From: a virus | Virus record (IMG/VR): IMGVR_UViG_3300017734_000044 | Span: 1-31,328 of that record | Reading direction: 5' to 3' (one strand) | DNA length: 31,328 nucleotides | Part shown: positions 8,960 to 17,214 of the stretch, piece by piece | Position numbering within the stretch: position 1 is the first letter of the stretch | Layout of the letters: each line of letters starts with the position of its first letter | Translations under genes and position numbers: made by a program | Notes under the pieces: generated by a model | Databases searched by the model: none | Seen by the model: only the letters and a program-made list of their open reading frames with translations | Told to the model about the DNA's origin: nothing

Positions 8960-10144
8960 ATGGCATTACCATGGGGCGCAATAATTTCAGGAGGAGCGGC
9001 TTTGCTTGGCGCAAGTGGCGGTGGCGGCTCTAAACAAACATCATCTACGCAAGTCGATCCTGCACAAATGGCTATGTACGAAGATCTTTATGGCAGAGCC
9101 AAAGGTATTGCGCAACAGCCATTCGTTCCATACACAGGATCAAGAATTGCTGGATTTAACCCAGATCAGCTTAGACAATTTCAAGCCACTCGCGGTTTAT
9201 TTGAAAGTGGTATGCAATATGATCCATTGGCTGGATTGCAAGAATTAGCACAAGCTCCAACTCCAACCATTCAACCAGTAACAGGATTTCAAGCACCAAC
9301 CATACAAGGTTTGCAAGGTCCTCAACCTGAACAGATTGGTGGCGTTTCAACCCCGCAGTTTAGAGGCTTATTAGGAGCTGATATTGGCGCCTATCAATCA
9401 CCTTTTCAACAACAAGTCATCGAGCAATCTATGGCTGACATCCAAAGACAGGCTGATATTTCTAGGGGTCAAGCACAATCCCGAGCAATCGGTGCTGGTG
9501 CTTTTGGTGGCTCAAGATCTGCTTTATTGGAGGGCGAATCACAAAGACCATTTATAGAACAAATGGCTAGAACATCTGCTGGATTAAGACAGGCAGGATT
9601 TGAACAAGCACAACAAGCTGCATTATCCGACTTAGCAAGACAACAACAACTTGGTATTTTTGGCGCAGGTCAAGAACAACAACGCGCATTAGAACAAGCA
9701 AGATTGGGCCAACAAGCTGGATTAACAGGCTTTGAAGCACAACAACAAAGAGCCATGCGACAAGCAGAATTAGGCCAACAAGCAGGTCTTGCTGGTCAAG
9801 ATATTCAAGCAAGAATGGCTATGATGCAACCAGAATTAGAGCTACGCGCAAGACAACAACAAGCAGGATTGCTTGGGGGCGTAGGTTCAATACAGCAACA
9901 AAGATTGGGTCAGCTTGGTCAAATTGGTTTACAACAACAAAGATTGCAACAAGGCGCGTTGGATGTTCCTTATCAAGAGTTCCAAAGAGCTTTGGGATAT
10001 GCTCCGCAACAATTTGGTTTATTAAAGCAAGCTGTGTTTGGGCAACCAGAAAATGTTACTAGAACCGACAGAACTAGCCCGTCTGTGCTTGATAGATTAA
10101 GTGGCGGATTGGATTTATATAGCACTTTATCTGGATTAATTTAA
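8960..10144 (+). CDS. Glutamine/alanine-rich internal virion (ejection) protein candidate
   Basis: 394 residues. N-terminus ALPWGAIISGGAALLGASGGGGSK is a hydrophobic glycine/alanine segment typical of DNA-ejection proteins that enter membranes. The middle (about residues 180-330) is a long Q/A-rich helical region with repeats around LGQQAGLxGFEAQQQRAMRQAE, suggesting coiled coils. It has AGAG (8947-8951, AGAGG) as a possible Shine-Dalgarno. It is followed by two further large genes of the same style, giving the set of three expected of P22 gp7/gp20/gp16-like ejectosomes. No enzyme motif was seen. The role is inferred from composition, position and number. Confidence 0.5.
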   Translation: MALPWGAIISGGAALLGASGGGGSKQTSSTQVDPAQMAMYEDLYGRAKGIAQQPFVPYTGSRIAGFNPDQLRQFQATRGLFESGMQYDPLAGLQELAQAPTPTIQPVTGFQAPTIQGLQGPQPEQIGGVSTPQFRGLLGADIGAYQSPFQQQVIEQSMADIQRQADISRGQAQSRAIGAGAFGGSRSALLEGESQRPFIEQMARTSAGLRQAGFEQAQQAALSDLARQQQLGIFGAGQEQQRALEQARLGQQAGLTGFEAQQQRAMRQAELGQQAGLAGQDIQARMAMMQPELELRARQQQAGLLGGVGSIQQQRLGQLGQIGLQQQRLQQGALDVPYQEFQRALGYAPQQFGLLKQAVFGQPENVTRTDRTSPSVLDRLSGGLDLYSTLSGLI

Positions 10145-10147
10145 ATC

Positions 10148-11239
10148 ATGGCAGTAAACGATTTATCAAAAGTATTCGGCATCCCATCTCCAACAGAAAC
10201 ATTGGATTTAACGCCGCAATTTCAAACCTCTCCAAAAACAGGCACTCTAGGTTTAGAGCAACCAAGTACATTAACAAGAGTTGGTAGCAGATTATCTAAT
10301 AACCTAGCTAGAATGGGCGGTTATGATCCCATGCAACTAAGCAATGCTGAAGAAAGAAGACAAGCTAGAATGGCTGGATTGCAAGAGCTGTCTTATAGAC
10401 TATCACAGACATCTGCTAAATTATCTGGTGATCCAGCAAGGATGCAGATAGCGCAACAGCAAGAGGCTGCGAGACAGCCAAAAGCTGTAAAACCGCCAGT
10501 TAGTTATCAAGAATATGCATTGACTGATTCAACACCGACTCCTCAAGAGTACGCGGAATGGATGTTAGAAAAAGAAACATCAAAAGCTACAAAAATTGAC
10601 CTTGGCACAGACAAAGGTTTTGCAGCGTTGGGCGTTAAAAAATATGAAGAAAGATCTGACTTAGCATCATCAGCACAAGCCTCTAATATAAATTTAGATA
10701 ATTTAGAAAATTTGCTAGACCAAGGTGTTGAAACTGGTTTTGGATCTGAAATTGGTTTAACTTTAAATAGAATTGGTCAGCGTTTAGTTGGCCCAGATTA
10801 CAAGGCTGGTAAAATTGCTGGAGCAGAGTCATTTCTTGCTGGAACGAATCAATTAATTCTCCCTTTGGTTAAACTGCTTGGTGTAAACCCAACAGATAAA
10901 GATTTAGACTTTGTTGTAAAAGGAGCGCCAGAGCTAGGAAAATCTGTTGAAGGTAATAAATTAATGTTAAAGGCATTAAAAATTTCTAACGCAAGAGCTA
11001 TAGATCAACATAATTTTGATAATGCATTTTATGTAAATCCTGAAAATGCAGGAAAAACAGAAATAGATAGAAACATAGCTTTTCAAATACATATGGCAGA
11101 AAATCCACAAATTTATAGTTCTGCTCCTTTAATAGAGGAATATAATAATTTATTAGAAAGAGAGGCTATACAAAAATTAAATGACGAAGATTTTGTTAGC
11201 ACAGAAAATTTAGATTTGCCAGACGCATTTAAACCATGA
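10148..11239 (+). CDS. Second candidate ejection/internal virion protein
   Basis: 363 residues, soluble and mostly helical, 3 bp after the previous stop. Early region LSKVFGIPSPTETLDLTP, then LSNNLARMGGYDPMQLSNAEERRQARMAGLQELSYRLSQ. A middle region (SFLAGTNQLILPLVKLLGVNPTDKDLDFVVKGAPEL) resembles a packing domain seen in several phage internal proteins. C-terminal helices are charged. The next gene starts inside its stop (ATGA overlap at 11236). No catalytic motifs found. Most likely an ejection-complex subunit or an assembly factor for it; the name is inference from the neighbours. Confidence 0.5.
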   Translation: MAVNDLSKVFGIPSPTETLDLTPQFQTSPKTGTLGLEQPSTLTRVGSRLSNNLARMGGYDPMQLSNAEERRQARMAGLQELSYRLSQTSAKLSGDPARMQIAQQQEAARQPKAVKPPVSYQEYALTDSTPTPQEYAEWMLEKETSKATKIDLGTDKGFAALGVKKYEERSDLASSAQASNINLDNLENLLDQGVETGFGSEIGLTLNRIGQRLVGPDYKAGKIAGAESFLAGTNQLILPLVKLLGVNPTDKDLDFVVKGAPELGKSVEGNKLMLKALKISNARAIDQHNFDNAFYVNPENAGKTEIDRNIAFQIHMAENPQIYSSAPLIEEYNNLLEREAIQKLNDEDFVSTENLDLPDAFKP

Positions 11240-13242
11240 AGCCAGGAGATATAATAGATACAGCAGTTGGTCCTCGTCTATATATGGGCGGAGATACAAC
11301 TGATGAAGCCAGCTATAAAAAACCAATTACATCTGGATTAACCGCAGCTGGTTTACAAGGCGCTACCTTTAGATGGGTGGATGAAGTTGTTGGGACTGCT
11401 AGAGGAATACTTCCAGGCGGAGTAACGCCAGCACAGGGTAGAGAGTTAGAAAGAAGGTCTTTTGAAAAAGTGCAAAAAGAACAGCCGCTTGCCGCTGTTG
11501 GGGCAGAAATTGCTGGAGCAGCACTTCCGTCTCTATTAACTTTAGGCGCTACAACTCCAGTTTCGGCTACTACAATTGGAGCTGCTGGTTTAAGAGCGAT
11601 CCCCGCTGGTTTAGCATATGGAGCTGGTGGCGCTGAAGGAATAACAGAAAGAATTGGGCCAGCTGTAACAACTGGCGCTGTTTCGGGTCTTGGCGGTAGT
11701 CTTTTGCAGGTAGCTGCAAGACCTATAGCAAAAATAGGCAAAGAAATTAAAGCATCATTTGAAAAACCAGAAAAGATAGGCAAAAAAGCTGCTCAAAAAT
11801 TGGTTAAAGAGGCTTTAGATTACGATAAAACAAACATCAACAGCGCTATTCAATTCATCAACAATAGATCTGGAAAACAATATGCTTTAGCTGATATAGG
11901 TCCTAACACTAGAGCTTATTTAGATGCAGTCAATGTTTTGCCTGGCAAAGGAAAAAAAGAAGCTCAAGAATTTTTAAAAAAAAGAAATGAAGGAATGTTG
12001 AGCAGGATTACTGGAGACTTGCAAGAGGCTTTTGGATCAAAAGCATCATATTTTGAAACTTATAAAGCATTAGAATCTGCAAGATCTGCAAATGGAAAAA
12101 TTTTATATGCCAAAGCCATGGAAAAAAAGATTCCTGTTACTGAAGAATTGGTAGATATATTAAAAAGACCTAGCGCTCAAAATGCTTTTAAAAAGGCTTA
12201 TGTTTTAGCGGCAGAAGATGGTGTTAATCTTCCAAGAATTAATTTAAAAAATGGAAAAATGTTTACAAGCAAGGGTAATCCTGTAAAAGCCATAGATACC
12301 AAATTGTTACACTGGATGAAGTTAAGTTTAGATGATGCTATTTACACAGGAAGAGCGCCAACTAACATTGGGGGAGTTGGCTCAACGCAATTAAACTTAC
12401 AAAAATCTACTAAGAATAATTTTTTAGATTATATGGATAAAAATAATAAAACATATAAAAGAGCTAGGGATGAATGGTCTGAAAAAGCAGCCATAATGGA
12501 TAAATTAGAGCTTGGAAGAAAGTTTGATGCTCCAGGTCAAAATATTGAAGAAATAGCCGAAGAAATAGCCTCAATGTCTAAATCTGAATTAGAGGCATTT
12601 AGAAATGGAGTCCTTAATAACATTACTGAAAAAATGGAAAAGTCAGTAGCTATCGGTGGAAGAGGAGCAAATTTAGCTTTTAATATTATAAAAACTCCAA
12701 GAAGCAGAAAATTATTAAGAAGTACATTTGAGCCAGGCAAAAGTGGAGAACAAAAATTTAATAAATTTATATCAAATCTGACAGATGAGATAGAGTTAAA
12801 AGATACTTCTAATTTGATTGTTGGAAACAGTGCTACAGCTGGTAGAACACAAGCGGTTAAAACAGTTACGGGACTGGTTCAACCATCTGATTTTCAAAAT
12901 TTAAGTCCAGTTGGTTTAATATATAGTATGTTAAAAGCCGACAATCCTCAGCTGCAAGAAAGAGCGGCAACAGCAGCAGCAAACGAGCTATCAAGAATAT
13001 TAATAGAAACAAATCCAGTAGCTTTAAAAAATATAGCAAGAGAGCTGTCAGATAAAAAAACATTTGCTGGTATTTTAAAAAACTACATACCCAAAGGGTT
13101 TGAGAATATTGCAAGAACACCAATTAGCCCACAAGTATTAGCCGCTGAATCTAATATTGTTGCTGGAAGTGGCGCTCCTCTTGATGTGTTACAAGTTCCT
13201 AGTATGGAAAATCTTTTAGAAAAGATGAATAAACAACAATAA
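11236..13242 (+). CDS. Large internal virion / ejection protein candidate
   Basis: 668 residues, the largest of the three. Residues about 30-140 are unusually rich in G/A and hydrophobic residues (AAVGAEIAGAALPSLLTLG, IGAAGLRAIPAGLAYGAGG), fit to insert in membranes, then a long basic helical body (KIGKKAAQKLVKEALDYD, YALADIGPNTRAYLDAVN, RARDEWSEKAAIMDKLELG). No lysozyme or transglycosylase Glu/Ser signature is evident. The overlap ATGA with the preceding gene indicates coupling. By analogy with P22 gp16/gp20 and T7 gp16 this would leave the capsid ahead of DNA to form the trans-envelope channel. Function is an inference; homology to a named family was not established. Confidence 0.5.
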   Translation: MKPGDIIDTAVGPRLYMGGDTTDEASYKKPITSGLTAAGLQGATFRWVDEVVGTARGILPGGVTPAQGRELERRSFEKVQKEQPLAAVGAEIAGAALPSLLTLGATTPVSATTIGAAGLRAIPAGLAYGAGGAEGITERIGPAVTTGAVSGLGGSLLQVAARPIAKIGKEIKASFEKPEKIGKKAAQKLVKEALDYDKTNINSAIQFINNRSGKQYALADIGPNTRAYLDAVNVLPGKGKKEAQEFLKKRNEGMLSRITGDLQEAFGSKASYFETYKALESARSANGKILYAKAMEKKIPVTEELVDILKRPSAQNAFKKAYVLAAEDGVNLPRINLKNGKMFTSKGNPVKAIDTKLLHWMKLSLDDAIYTGRAPTNIGGVGSTQLNLQKSTKNNFLDYMDKNNKTYKRARDEWSEKAAIMDKLELGRKFDAPGQNIEEIAEEIASMSKSELEAFRNGVLNNITEKMEKSVAIGGRGANLAFNIIKTPRSRKLLRSTFEPGKSGEQKFNKFISNLTDEIELKDTSNLIVGNSATAGRTQAVKTVTGLVQPSDFQNLSPVGLIYSMLKADNPQLQERAATAAANELSRILIETNPVALKNIARELSDKKTFAGILKNYIPKGFENIARTPISPQVLAAESNIVAGSGAPLDVLQVPSMENLLEKMNKQQ

Positions 13243-13245
13243 CCC

Positions 13246-13644
13246 ATGCCCCTTGCAACAGAACGAGTTGGTCGTTTTGGTGAATATCTCACAGCAGCAA
13301 TCCTTTCTCAAGTTTCTGACACAGTAACCATCGTTCCACACAACGCATCCGCAGACATCATCTTTGAACACAACCTAAAGCTGTATAAGTGCCAGGTCAA
13401 AACCCAATCACAAATAGAAGAACGCAGAGGCAACTGGCGGTTTGATATGCGTAAAGGTCAACACGCAAAAAACAGACAATATAAAAATAACGAAATAGAT
13501 GTGTTTGCTTTTGTGGCAGTACCGCACAAAAACGTGGTGTTTTCTAAACCTTTAGACCAAGCTCAATTAACCATCATTGATGAACACATGAAGAACAATG
13601 ATGCTGTTAAAAACATCAAAGACATATTGAAAAATCTTAGTTAG
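13246..13644 (+). CDS. PD-(D/E)XK nuclease, group I intron-endonuclease-like (PDDEXK_5)
   Basis: 132 residues. The pattern GRFGEYLTAAIL (E13), then a valine-rich strand, SADIIFE (D37) and KCQVKTQ (Q50, K52) is the E...D...QxK arrangement of PDDEXK_5-like nucleases, known as Holliday junction- or I-Ssp-type endonucleases. A basic middle (RRGNWRFDMRKGQHAKNRQYKNNE) could bind DNA. No strong Shine-Dalgarno precedes the ATG. It is the last gene of the plus-strand virion block and its stop overlaps the convergent minus-strand gene by 4 bp. Possible roles: junction resolution before packaging, or a homing nuclease remnant. Standalone nature is clear from the frame; the role is inferred. Confidence 0.65.
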   Translation: MPLATERVGRFGEYLTAAILSQVSDTVTIVPHNASADIIFEHNLKLYKCQVKTQSQIEERRGNWRFDMRKGQHAKNRQYKNNEIDVFAFVAVPHKNVVFSKPLDQAQLTIIDEHMKNNDAVKNIKDILKNLS

Positions 13645-13856
13645 ATATTATCAATATCAAATACAACCTCTTGATCCTTGTAATGCTTAACGGAGTGTAT
13701 TCCTACTTGCAGGAAATACTCCGCTAATGCTTGAGGATCTTTGTTTTCCAACCCAGCTACATCTATCAAAGAACGCGCAATGTGTCTGTTTACATAAACA
13801 GGCGTATTGTTGTTCCTCTCATTTAAAACTGGATCTTCAAAATCAAACAAGTTCAT
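13641..13856 (-). CDS. Small acidic protein, unknown
   Basis: 71 residues, acidic (about pI 4-5 by eye): begins MNLFDFEDPVLNERNNN, contains VNRHIARSLIDVAGLENKD and ends DQEVVFDIDNI. Minus strand, 10 bp downstream of the DUF3310 gene, so co-transcribed with it. An SD-like GGAG lies upstream in the minus-strand sequence (AGGAGTAAAGCAATG). It looks like a small helical protein; no family recognised. Its stop overlaps the stop of the plus-strand nuclease, leaving no room for a separate terminator between the convergent blocks. Confidence 0.55.
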   Translation of the reverse strand: MNLFDFEDPVLNERNNNTPVYVNRHIARSLIDVAGLENKDPQALAEYFLQVGIHSVKHYKDQEVVFDIDNI

Positions 13857-13866
13857 TGCTTTACTC

Positions 13867-14169
13867 CTAGACCTTTACCTCTTTGGTATATTGGCCTAAT
13901 TTGTTACCCTCTCCGTCTACACCATGTACAAGCTGTAGTTCAAGGTCAATGTAATGCTTGGCTTTAAGTAAGTCTTCAACCTTATCAACCTTATCTCTGG
14001 TAATAAGTTTCAACACATTACCCATTGACCATGACAATCCATTTGCGTAAATATACTCAATGGGTTGTATGCCATTGCCTTTATAATGATTGCCACCTAC
14101 CTGGTTATTGATCGCAAGCATATCAATTGCTTGATCCCATTCCTCTGGGGTTACATTATCTATACTCAT
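13867..14169 (-). CDS. DUF3310 protein (SaV-like / nucleotide-kinase-annotated family)
   Basis: 100 residues. NNQVGGNHYKGNGIQPIEYIYANG followed by SWSMGNVLKLITR and DLLKAKHYIDLELQL is the DUF3310 signature (NHY-K, QPIE, GN.IKY.TR-like, K.DL.KA.-YL), a family of small phage proteins often loosely annotated as nucleotide kinases with no demonstrated reaction. Start is supported by the minus-strand AAAAAAGGAGAAGAATATG, a strong SD at good spacing. It is the first gene of a two-gene minus-strand unit, reading away from the 14170-14260 gap. Recognition of the family is firm; function unknown. Confidence 0.8.
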   Translation of the reverse strand: MSIDNVTPEEWDQAIDMLAINNQVGGNHYKGNGIQPIEYIYANGLSWSMGNVLKLITRDKVDKVEDLLKAKHYIDLELQLVHGVDGEGNKLGQYTKEVKV

Positions 14170-14195
14170 ATTCTTCTCCTTTTTTATAAATATAT

Positions 14196-14224
14196 TTGCA
14201 TATCATATAACTTTAGTGTAAATT
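14196..14224 (+). promoter_or_regulatory. Candidate sigma70-type promoter for the replication module
   Basis: A possible -35 TTGCAT (14196-14201) and -10 TAAATT (14219-14224), separated by 17 bp, each match the consensus at 4 of 6 positions. It lies in the 91-bp AT-rich divergent gap ahead of the HTH gene at 14261. Weak matches in an AT-rich genome occur by chance, so this is tentative. Confidence 0.3.
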
Positions 14225-14260
14225 TAACAACATTCAAATACAAAAAGGGAGTATTAGGAA

Positions 14261-14464
14261 ATGACAGACACCGATAAAGTCTTTATAGACACTAAGCAAC
14301 TAGCTAAAAGGTGGGGCAAAAATCCACACGCGCTATCAAATTTAAGGCGCAAAGGCGGAGGCCCTAACTATTATAAGATTGGCGGTAAAATTCTTTATGA
14401 TCTATCAGAGATCAAGCAATTAGAAGAAAGCTCATACGTTTCCAATGGCTCACGCAATATTTAG
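14261..14464 (+). CDS. Excisionase-like helix-turn-helix DNA-binding protein
   Basis: 67 residues. IDTKQLAKRWGKNPHALSNLRRKGGGPNYYKIGGKILYDLSEIKQ matches the HTH_17/excisionase-like winged-helix fold (LA..WG....L...R..G.GP.Y.K.GG.I.Y). Such small proteins bind DNA and act as regulators or recombination directionality factors. Here there is no integrase in view, so regulation of the adjacent operon is more likely. It is preceded by a purine-rich stretch (AAGGGAG) and its 3' end overlaps the next gene by 20 bp. It is the first gene of the plus-strand DNA metabolism block, a natural position for an operon regulator. Confidence 0.65.
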   Translation: MTDTDKVFIDTKQLAKRWGKNPHALSNLRRKGGGPNYYKIGGKILYDLSEIKQLEESSYVSNGSRNI

Positions 14465-15179
14465 CCCCTCATCCTCAGATCGCTGGTTTAAATGCCCAGC
14501 GAGCGCGTACCTAAACTATTCAGCAGAATACAAGGTAGGCATCCCTGCGGCTACAGGAACGCTTATACATGAGATGTGCGAGATGCTATTAAAAGGCAGG
14601 CTCAAGGACATGACATTGCGTGACTATTGGTTAGGTAAAGTCCAGGTGGTTGAAGACTTTGAGATAGAGGTTGATGAGGATATGATTGCGTGCGCGGAGA
14701 CTTATGTAGAGTACATACATAAAAGAAAAGAAGAACTTAACGCCAAGATGTTGATAGAAGAAAAAGTCTACATGGATGAGATATCAACAAAGTGTTTTGG
14801 TACTGCTGACACAATATTAATTGGTGAAGATCGCATCGCTGTTATAGATTTAAAGTCTGGTAAGTGGGGTGTCGATGTCGAAAGGAATAAGCAGTTAATG
14901 ATTTATGGTCTGGGTGCGCTCGCGCGGTATGGGGATGAGAATACCACCATGGAGCTGAGCATTGTACAACCACGCGGTTGGCATAAGGATGGCCCTATAA
15001 GAACATACGAGATTTCAGCTACCAATCTGGTTGATTGGGGCTACAACGATTTGAAACAAGCAACGGATGCTTGTGACGAAGAAAACCCACAATATGTTGC
15101 GGGAGATCATTGCAGATTTTGTAATGCCAAGGCAAATTGTGATACTTATAAAACTACTCTAGGAGAGAAATATGGTTGA
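14445..15179 (+). CDS. DUF2800 family Cas4/RecB-like exonuclease
   Basis: 244 residues. PD-(D/E)XK core: H42 in GTLIHEMCE, D122 in FGTADTIL, D135-L-K137 in VIDLKSGKW and Q150 in KQLMIYG. Four cysteines (C17 in FKCPAS; C223, C226 and C232 in HCRFCNAKANC) form the pattern of a 4Fe-4S cluster, as in AddB and Cas4. Family DUF2800 is typical of phage recombination modules, where the nuclease resects double strand ends to make single-stranded DNA. The gene overlaps its neighbours on both sides and lies beside the Sak4-like ATPase and DUF669 SSB, supporting a recombination/repair role. The length is shorter than many family members. Confidence 0.8.
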   Translation: MAHAIFSPSSSDRWFKCPASAYLNYSAEYKVGIPAATGTLIHEMCEMLLKGRLKDMTLRDYWLGKVQVVEDFEIEVDEDMIACAETYVEYIHKRKEELNAKMLIEEKVYMDEISTKCFGTADTILIGEDRIAVIDLKSGKWGVDVERNKQLMIYGLGALARYGDENTTMELSIVQPRGWHKDGPIRTYEISATNLVDWGYNDLKQATDACDEENPQYVAGDHCRFCNAKANCDTYKTTLGEKYG

Positions 15180-15420
15180 AGAAACTAAAGAACTAACCTT
15201 TACCTTTAATGAGGATGGTAAAGAATATAAGGTAGATGATTTGTCTGAAGAGAACAAGATTCTATATAACAAAGTGACCCTTGTTAACCAACAAAGGCAA
15301 GAGGTCATTGCTAACGCTAACTTTGAAGTAGAGAAGTTAGAGATACTTGGCAAACATTACAGCAACGCTTTGAAAGAAGCTGTTGAGGGTGATGAATCTA
15401 AGGTTGAGGTGGCTAAATGA
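15172..15420 (+). CDS. Small helical protein, DUF6447-like
   Basis: 82 residues. An N-terminal beta hairpin (ELTFTFNEDGKEYKVDDLSEENK) and then a helix (LVNQQRQEVIANANFEVEKLEILGKHYSNALKEAV) resemble the small DUF6447 proteins that accompany phage recombination genes; the match is by memory of the pattern and only moderate. Coiled-coil character suggests oligomerisation. It overlaps the exonuclease by 8 bp and the ATPase by 4 bp (ATGA), so it is strictly coupled and probably needed in fixed ratio to one of them. GGAGAGAAAT before the ATG serves as SD. Confidence 0.55.
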   Translation: MVEETKELTFTFNEDGKEYKVDDLSEENKILYNKVTLVNQQRQEVIANANFEVEKLEILGKHYSNALKEAVEGDESKVEVAK

Positions 15421-16145
15421 GTTTAGCTGCAATCCAAAAGAAAGGTAAAGTAAAACCACCAAGACTTATATGTTATGGCCCAGGCGGTATTGGTAAAACA
15501 TCATTTGCTGCAAGCATGGATAAATGTGTAATCGTACAATCTGAAGATGGTATCGGTAAGATTGAGTGCGATCACTTTCCAGTAGCCAAAAGCTATGAAG
15601 AGTTTATGACTAACTTAAATTCTTTACTTACAGAAGATCACGAGTTTCGTGTTGCCTGTATTGATTCATTAGACTGGTTAGAAACTTTGTTATGGGATCA
15701 TGTTTGTAATGAAAATGGCTGGGCGCAAATAGATACACCTGCATATGGTAAAGGCTATGTTGCAGCTCTTGATAAGTGGAAAGAGTATGTTGAGGTTCTT
15801 AACAAACTCAGAGATGAAAAGTCTATGACTGTAATACAGATTGCACACAATCAGATTCGCAGATATGAAGACCCATCTAATGATCCACATGATCGACATG
15901 AAATCAAACTACATCGTAAAGCTGCTGACTTGTTGGTAGAACATAGCGATGCAGTCTTTTTTGCCAACTATAAAGTTGGAACTGTACAAGTCAAAGGCAA
16001 GATGGGTATGACTACCAAGACTGTTGCTGGCGACAGAACTATTTTTACTGAGCAAGCACCTGGTTATATGGCCAAGAATAGATATGGCTTGCCCAGTGAG
16101 ATGCCTTTTGAGTGGGCAACCATAAGAGAGGAAATGTTGAAATGA
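15417..16145 (+). CDS. AAA_24 ATPase, Sak4-like RecA-family recombinase
   Basis: 242 residues. Walker A is GPGGIGKT (21-28), the Walker B-like strand is RVACIDSLDWLE (D83), and VIQIAHNQIRRYEDP (about 136-150) is in the place of sensor/L2 residues. These mark the PF13479 (AAA_24) family, which includes Sak4, a single-strand annealing or recombinase protein of phages that works with an SSB. It lies between the exonuclease and DUF669 SSB genes. Start ATG overlaps the upstream stop. Sequence ends at the ATGA overlap with the next gene. Assignment to the AAA_24 family is strong; Sak4-type annealing is inferred from family and neighbours. Confidence 0.8.
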   Translation: MSLAAIQKKGKVKPPRLICYGPGGIGKTSFAASMDKCVIVQSEDGIGKIECDHFPVAKSYEEFMTNLNSLLTEDHEFRVACIDSLDWLETLLWDHVCNENGWAQIDTPAYGKGYVAALDKWKEYVEVLNKLRDEKSMTVIQIAHNQIRRYEDPSNDPHDRHEIKLHRKAADLLVEHSDAVFFANYKVGTVQVKGKMGMTTKTVAGDRTIFTEQAPGYMAKNRYGLPSEMPFEWATIREEMLK

Positions 16146-16342
16146 GCCGATTAGGAGAAGTTGAAAGAGTAAAGAGAACCTTAAAACTGTTTGATATGAT
16201 CTTGAATAAACACATAGATTCTATCAATCCAGAGGACAACTCATTACCTCTTGACGGATTACATTGGCTTATTTCAATGCAGGCGGATTGTGAGGATTTA
16301 ATCAAATACTTATCTGATTATGATTCTTACGATCCAGGTTAA
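16142..16342 (+). CDS. Small conserved-type helical protein, unknown
   Basis: 66 residues from the ATG that overlaps the ATPase stop (ATGA), which I prefer to the in-frame ATG 30 bp upstream because of this coupling and the SD-like AGAGGA ahead of it (16126-16131). Sequence: MSRLGEVERVKRTLKLFDMILNKHIDSINPED, then LHWLISMQADCEDLIKYLSDYD. Two helices, acidic C-terminal half, one cysteine, no known motif. It is in the recombination cluster between the ATPase and SSB, so a partner role is possible. No family recognised. Confidence 0.6.
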   Translation: MSRLGEVERVKRTLKLFDMILNKHIDSINPEDNSLPLDGLHWLISMQADCEDLIKYLSDYDSYDPG

Positions 16343-16370
16343 TTAATATATAGATATAAAGGGTATCAAT

Positions 16371-16850
16371 ATGGATTTAAAACAATATAAGAATGATGAT
16401 TTCTCATTGGACATGGGTGAATCTACTATTAAACCAGGTGTGCATGAAATAAAAGTTGTTGAAGAAACAATTTTTGAGGGTACAGACAAAAACGGAGATG
16501 TTATTAAAGTAGAACTTAGCTTTATATTTCCCAAAGGTTCTGCATCTGTTAAAGAGTGGTACACAGTTAGTAGCGGAAATCCCAAAGCAGTTAATGTTGG
16601 TGTATCAAAACTTAATGGTTTGTTTGTTGCAGCTGGTCTACCTAAGTTTAGCGAAACTTGGAAAACAGACGGGATAATGGGCAAAAGCGTTATGTGCGAT
16701 ATAACCGAAATTGATAAAGATGGAAACAAGTACCTTAGAATTGATGATGATTATGGTAACAATTACAAACCTGTAACAGAAAGCAAAGCTGAGGTTAAAG
16801 CGCAGGAAACTGTAAGTGCGAAAGCAGATACAGACGCAATTCCATTTTAA
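16371..16850 (+). CDS. DUF669 single-stranded DNA-binding protein
   Basis: 159 residues. N-terminal DLKQYKNDDFSLDMGESTIKPGVHEIKVVEE and the strand pattern IKVELSFIFPKG...VKEWYTVSSGN is typical of DUF669 proteins, OB-fold SSB-like proteins in phage recombination modules. The C-terminus is flexible and ends in the acidic-hydrophobic tail TDAIPF, as in SSBs that use this tip to contact partner enzymes. Gap of 28 bp upstream with GGGTATCAAT before ATG, so the SD is weak. The neighbours (Sak4-like ATPase, DUF2800 exonuclease) match. Family call by pattern; tail is clear in the sequence. Confidence 0.75.
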   Translation: MDLKQYKNDDFSLDMGESTIKPGVHEIKVVEETIFEGTDKNGDVIKVELSFIFPKGSASVKEWYTVSSGNPKAVNVGVSKLNGLFVAAGLPKFSETWKTDGIMGKSVMCDITEIDKDGNKYLRIDDDYGNNYKPVTESKAEVKAQETVSAKADTDAIPF

Positions 16851-16860
16851 TCTAAAAAAA

Positions 16861-17214
16861 ATGCGCCCAGCGTTATGTGGCTATTGTCGCATACCGACTG
16901 GGCCATTCCTGAAGATTGGAGAGAACACAATACATGGAGCTTGCTCTATGGAACATTTAAAACTATTACGCGAGGATAATAAGTTGAAAAGAATAGCAGT
17001 TGTGTGTGATGAAGGGATAGATTATGCAATCACACAGTCGAGAGAAACTTACTTAGATATATCAAAAAAGCGTGGCACATTTGTCATGCACGAGTGGGAA
17101 AGAACAGACAGAGAACTATTATTTGGTCGCGTGGTAAATGAATATATGACTTGGGCTAATGAACAAGCCCGTACTGGTCATATGGACAAGGTTATACGCG
17201 ATGGATCTGACTAA
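16861..17214 (+). CDS. Small zinc-finger-like protein, unknown
   Basis: 117 residues from ATG 16861, chosen over an in-frame upstream ATG 16816 that lies inside the SSB gene. N-terminal MRPALCGYCRIPTGPFLKIG with IHGACSMEHLKLL gives Cys6, Cys9 and a later CxxxH, a possible zinc site. The body (IAVVCDEGIDYAITQSRETYLDI) and a charged C-terminus with WERTDRELLFGRVVNEYM are helical. The ATG has no clear SD. It overlaps the primase/helicase start by 14 bp (17201-17214), which implies coupling. No family recognised; may be a loader or regulator of the primase/helicase. Confidence 0.55.
   Translation: MRPALCGYCRIPTGPFLKIGENTIHGACSMEHLKLLREDNKLKRIAVVCDEGIDYAITQSRETYLDISKKRGTFVMHEWERTDRELLFGRVVNEYMTWANEQARTGHMDKVIRDGSD

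Noticed and set aside
11313-11783. 156-codon minus-strand frame
   Set aside because: Antisense shadow of the G/A-rich segment of the 668-residue protein, rich in P and A as expected.
14261-14464. Lysogeny module marked by excisionase-like protein
   Set aside because: No integrase, repressor or att site seen; HTH_17-like proteins also act as plain regulators.
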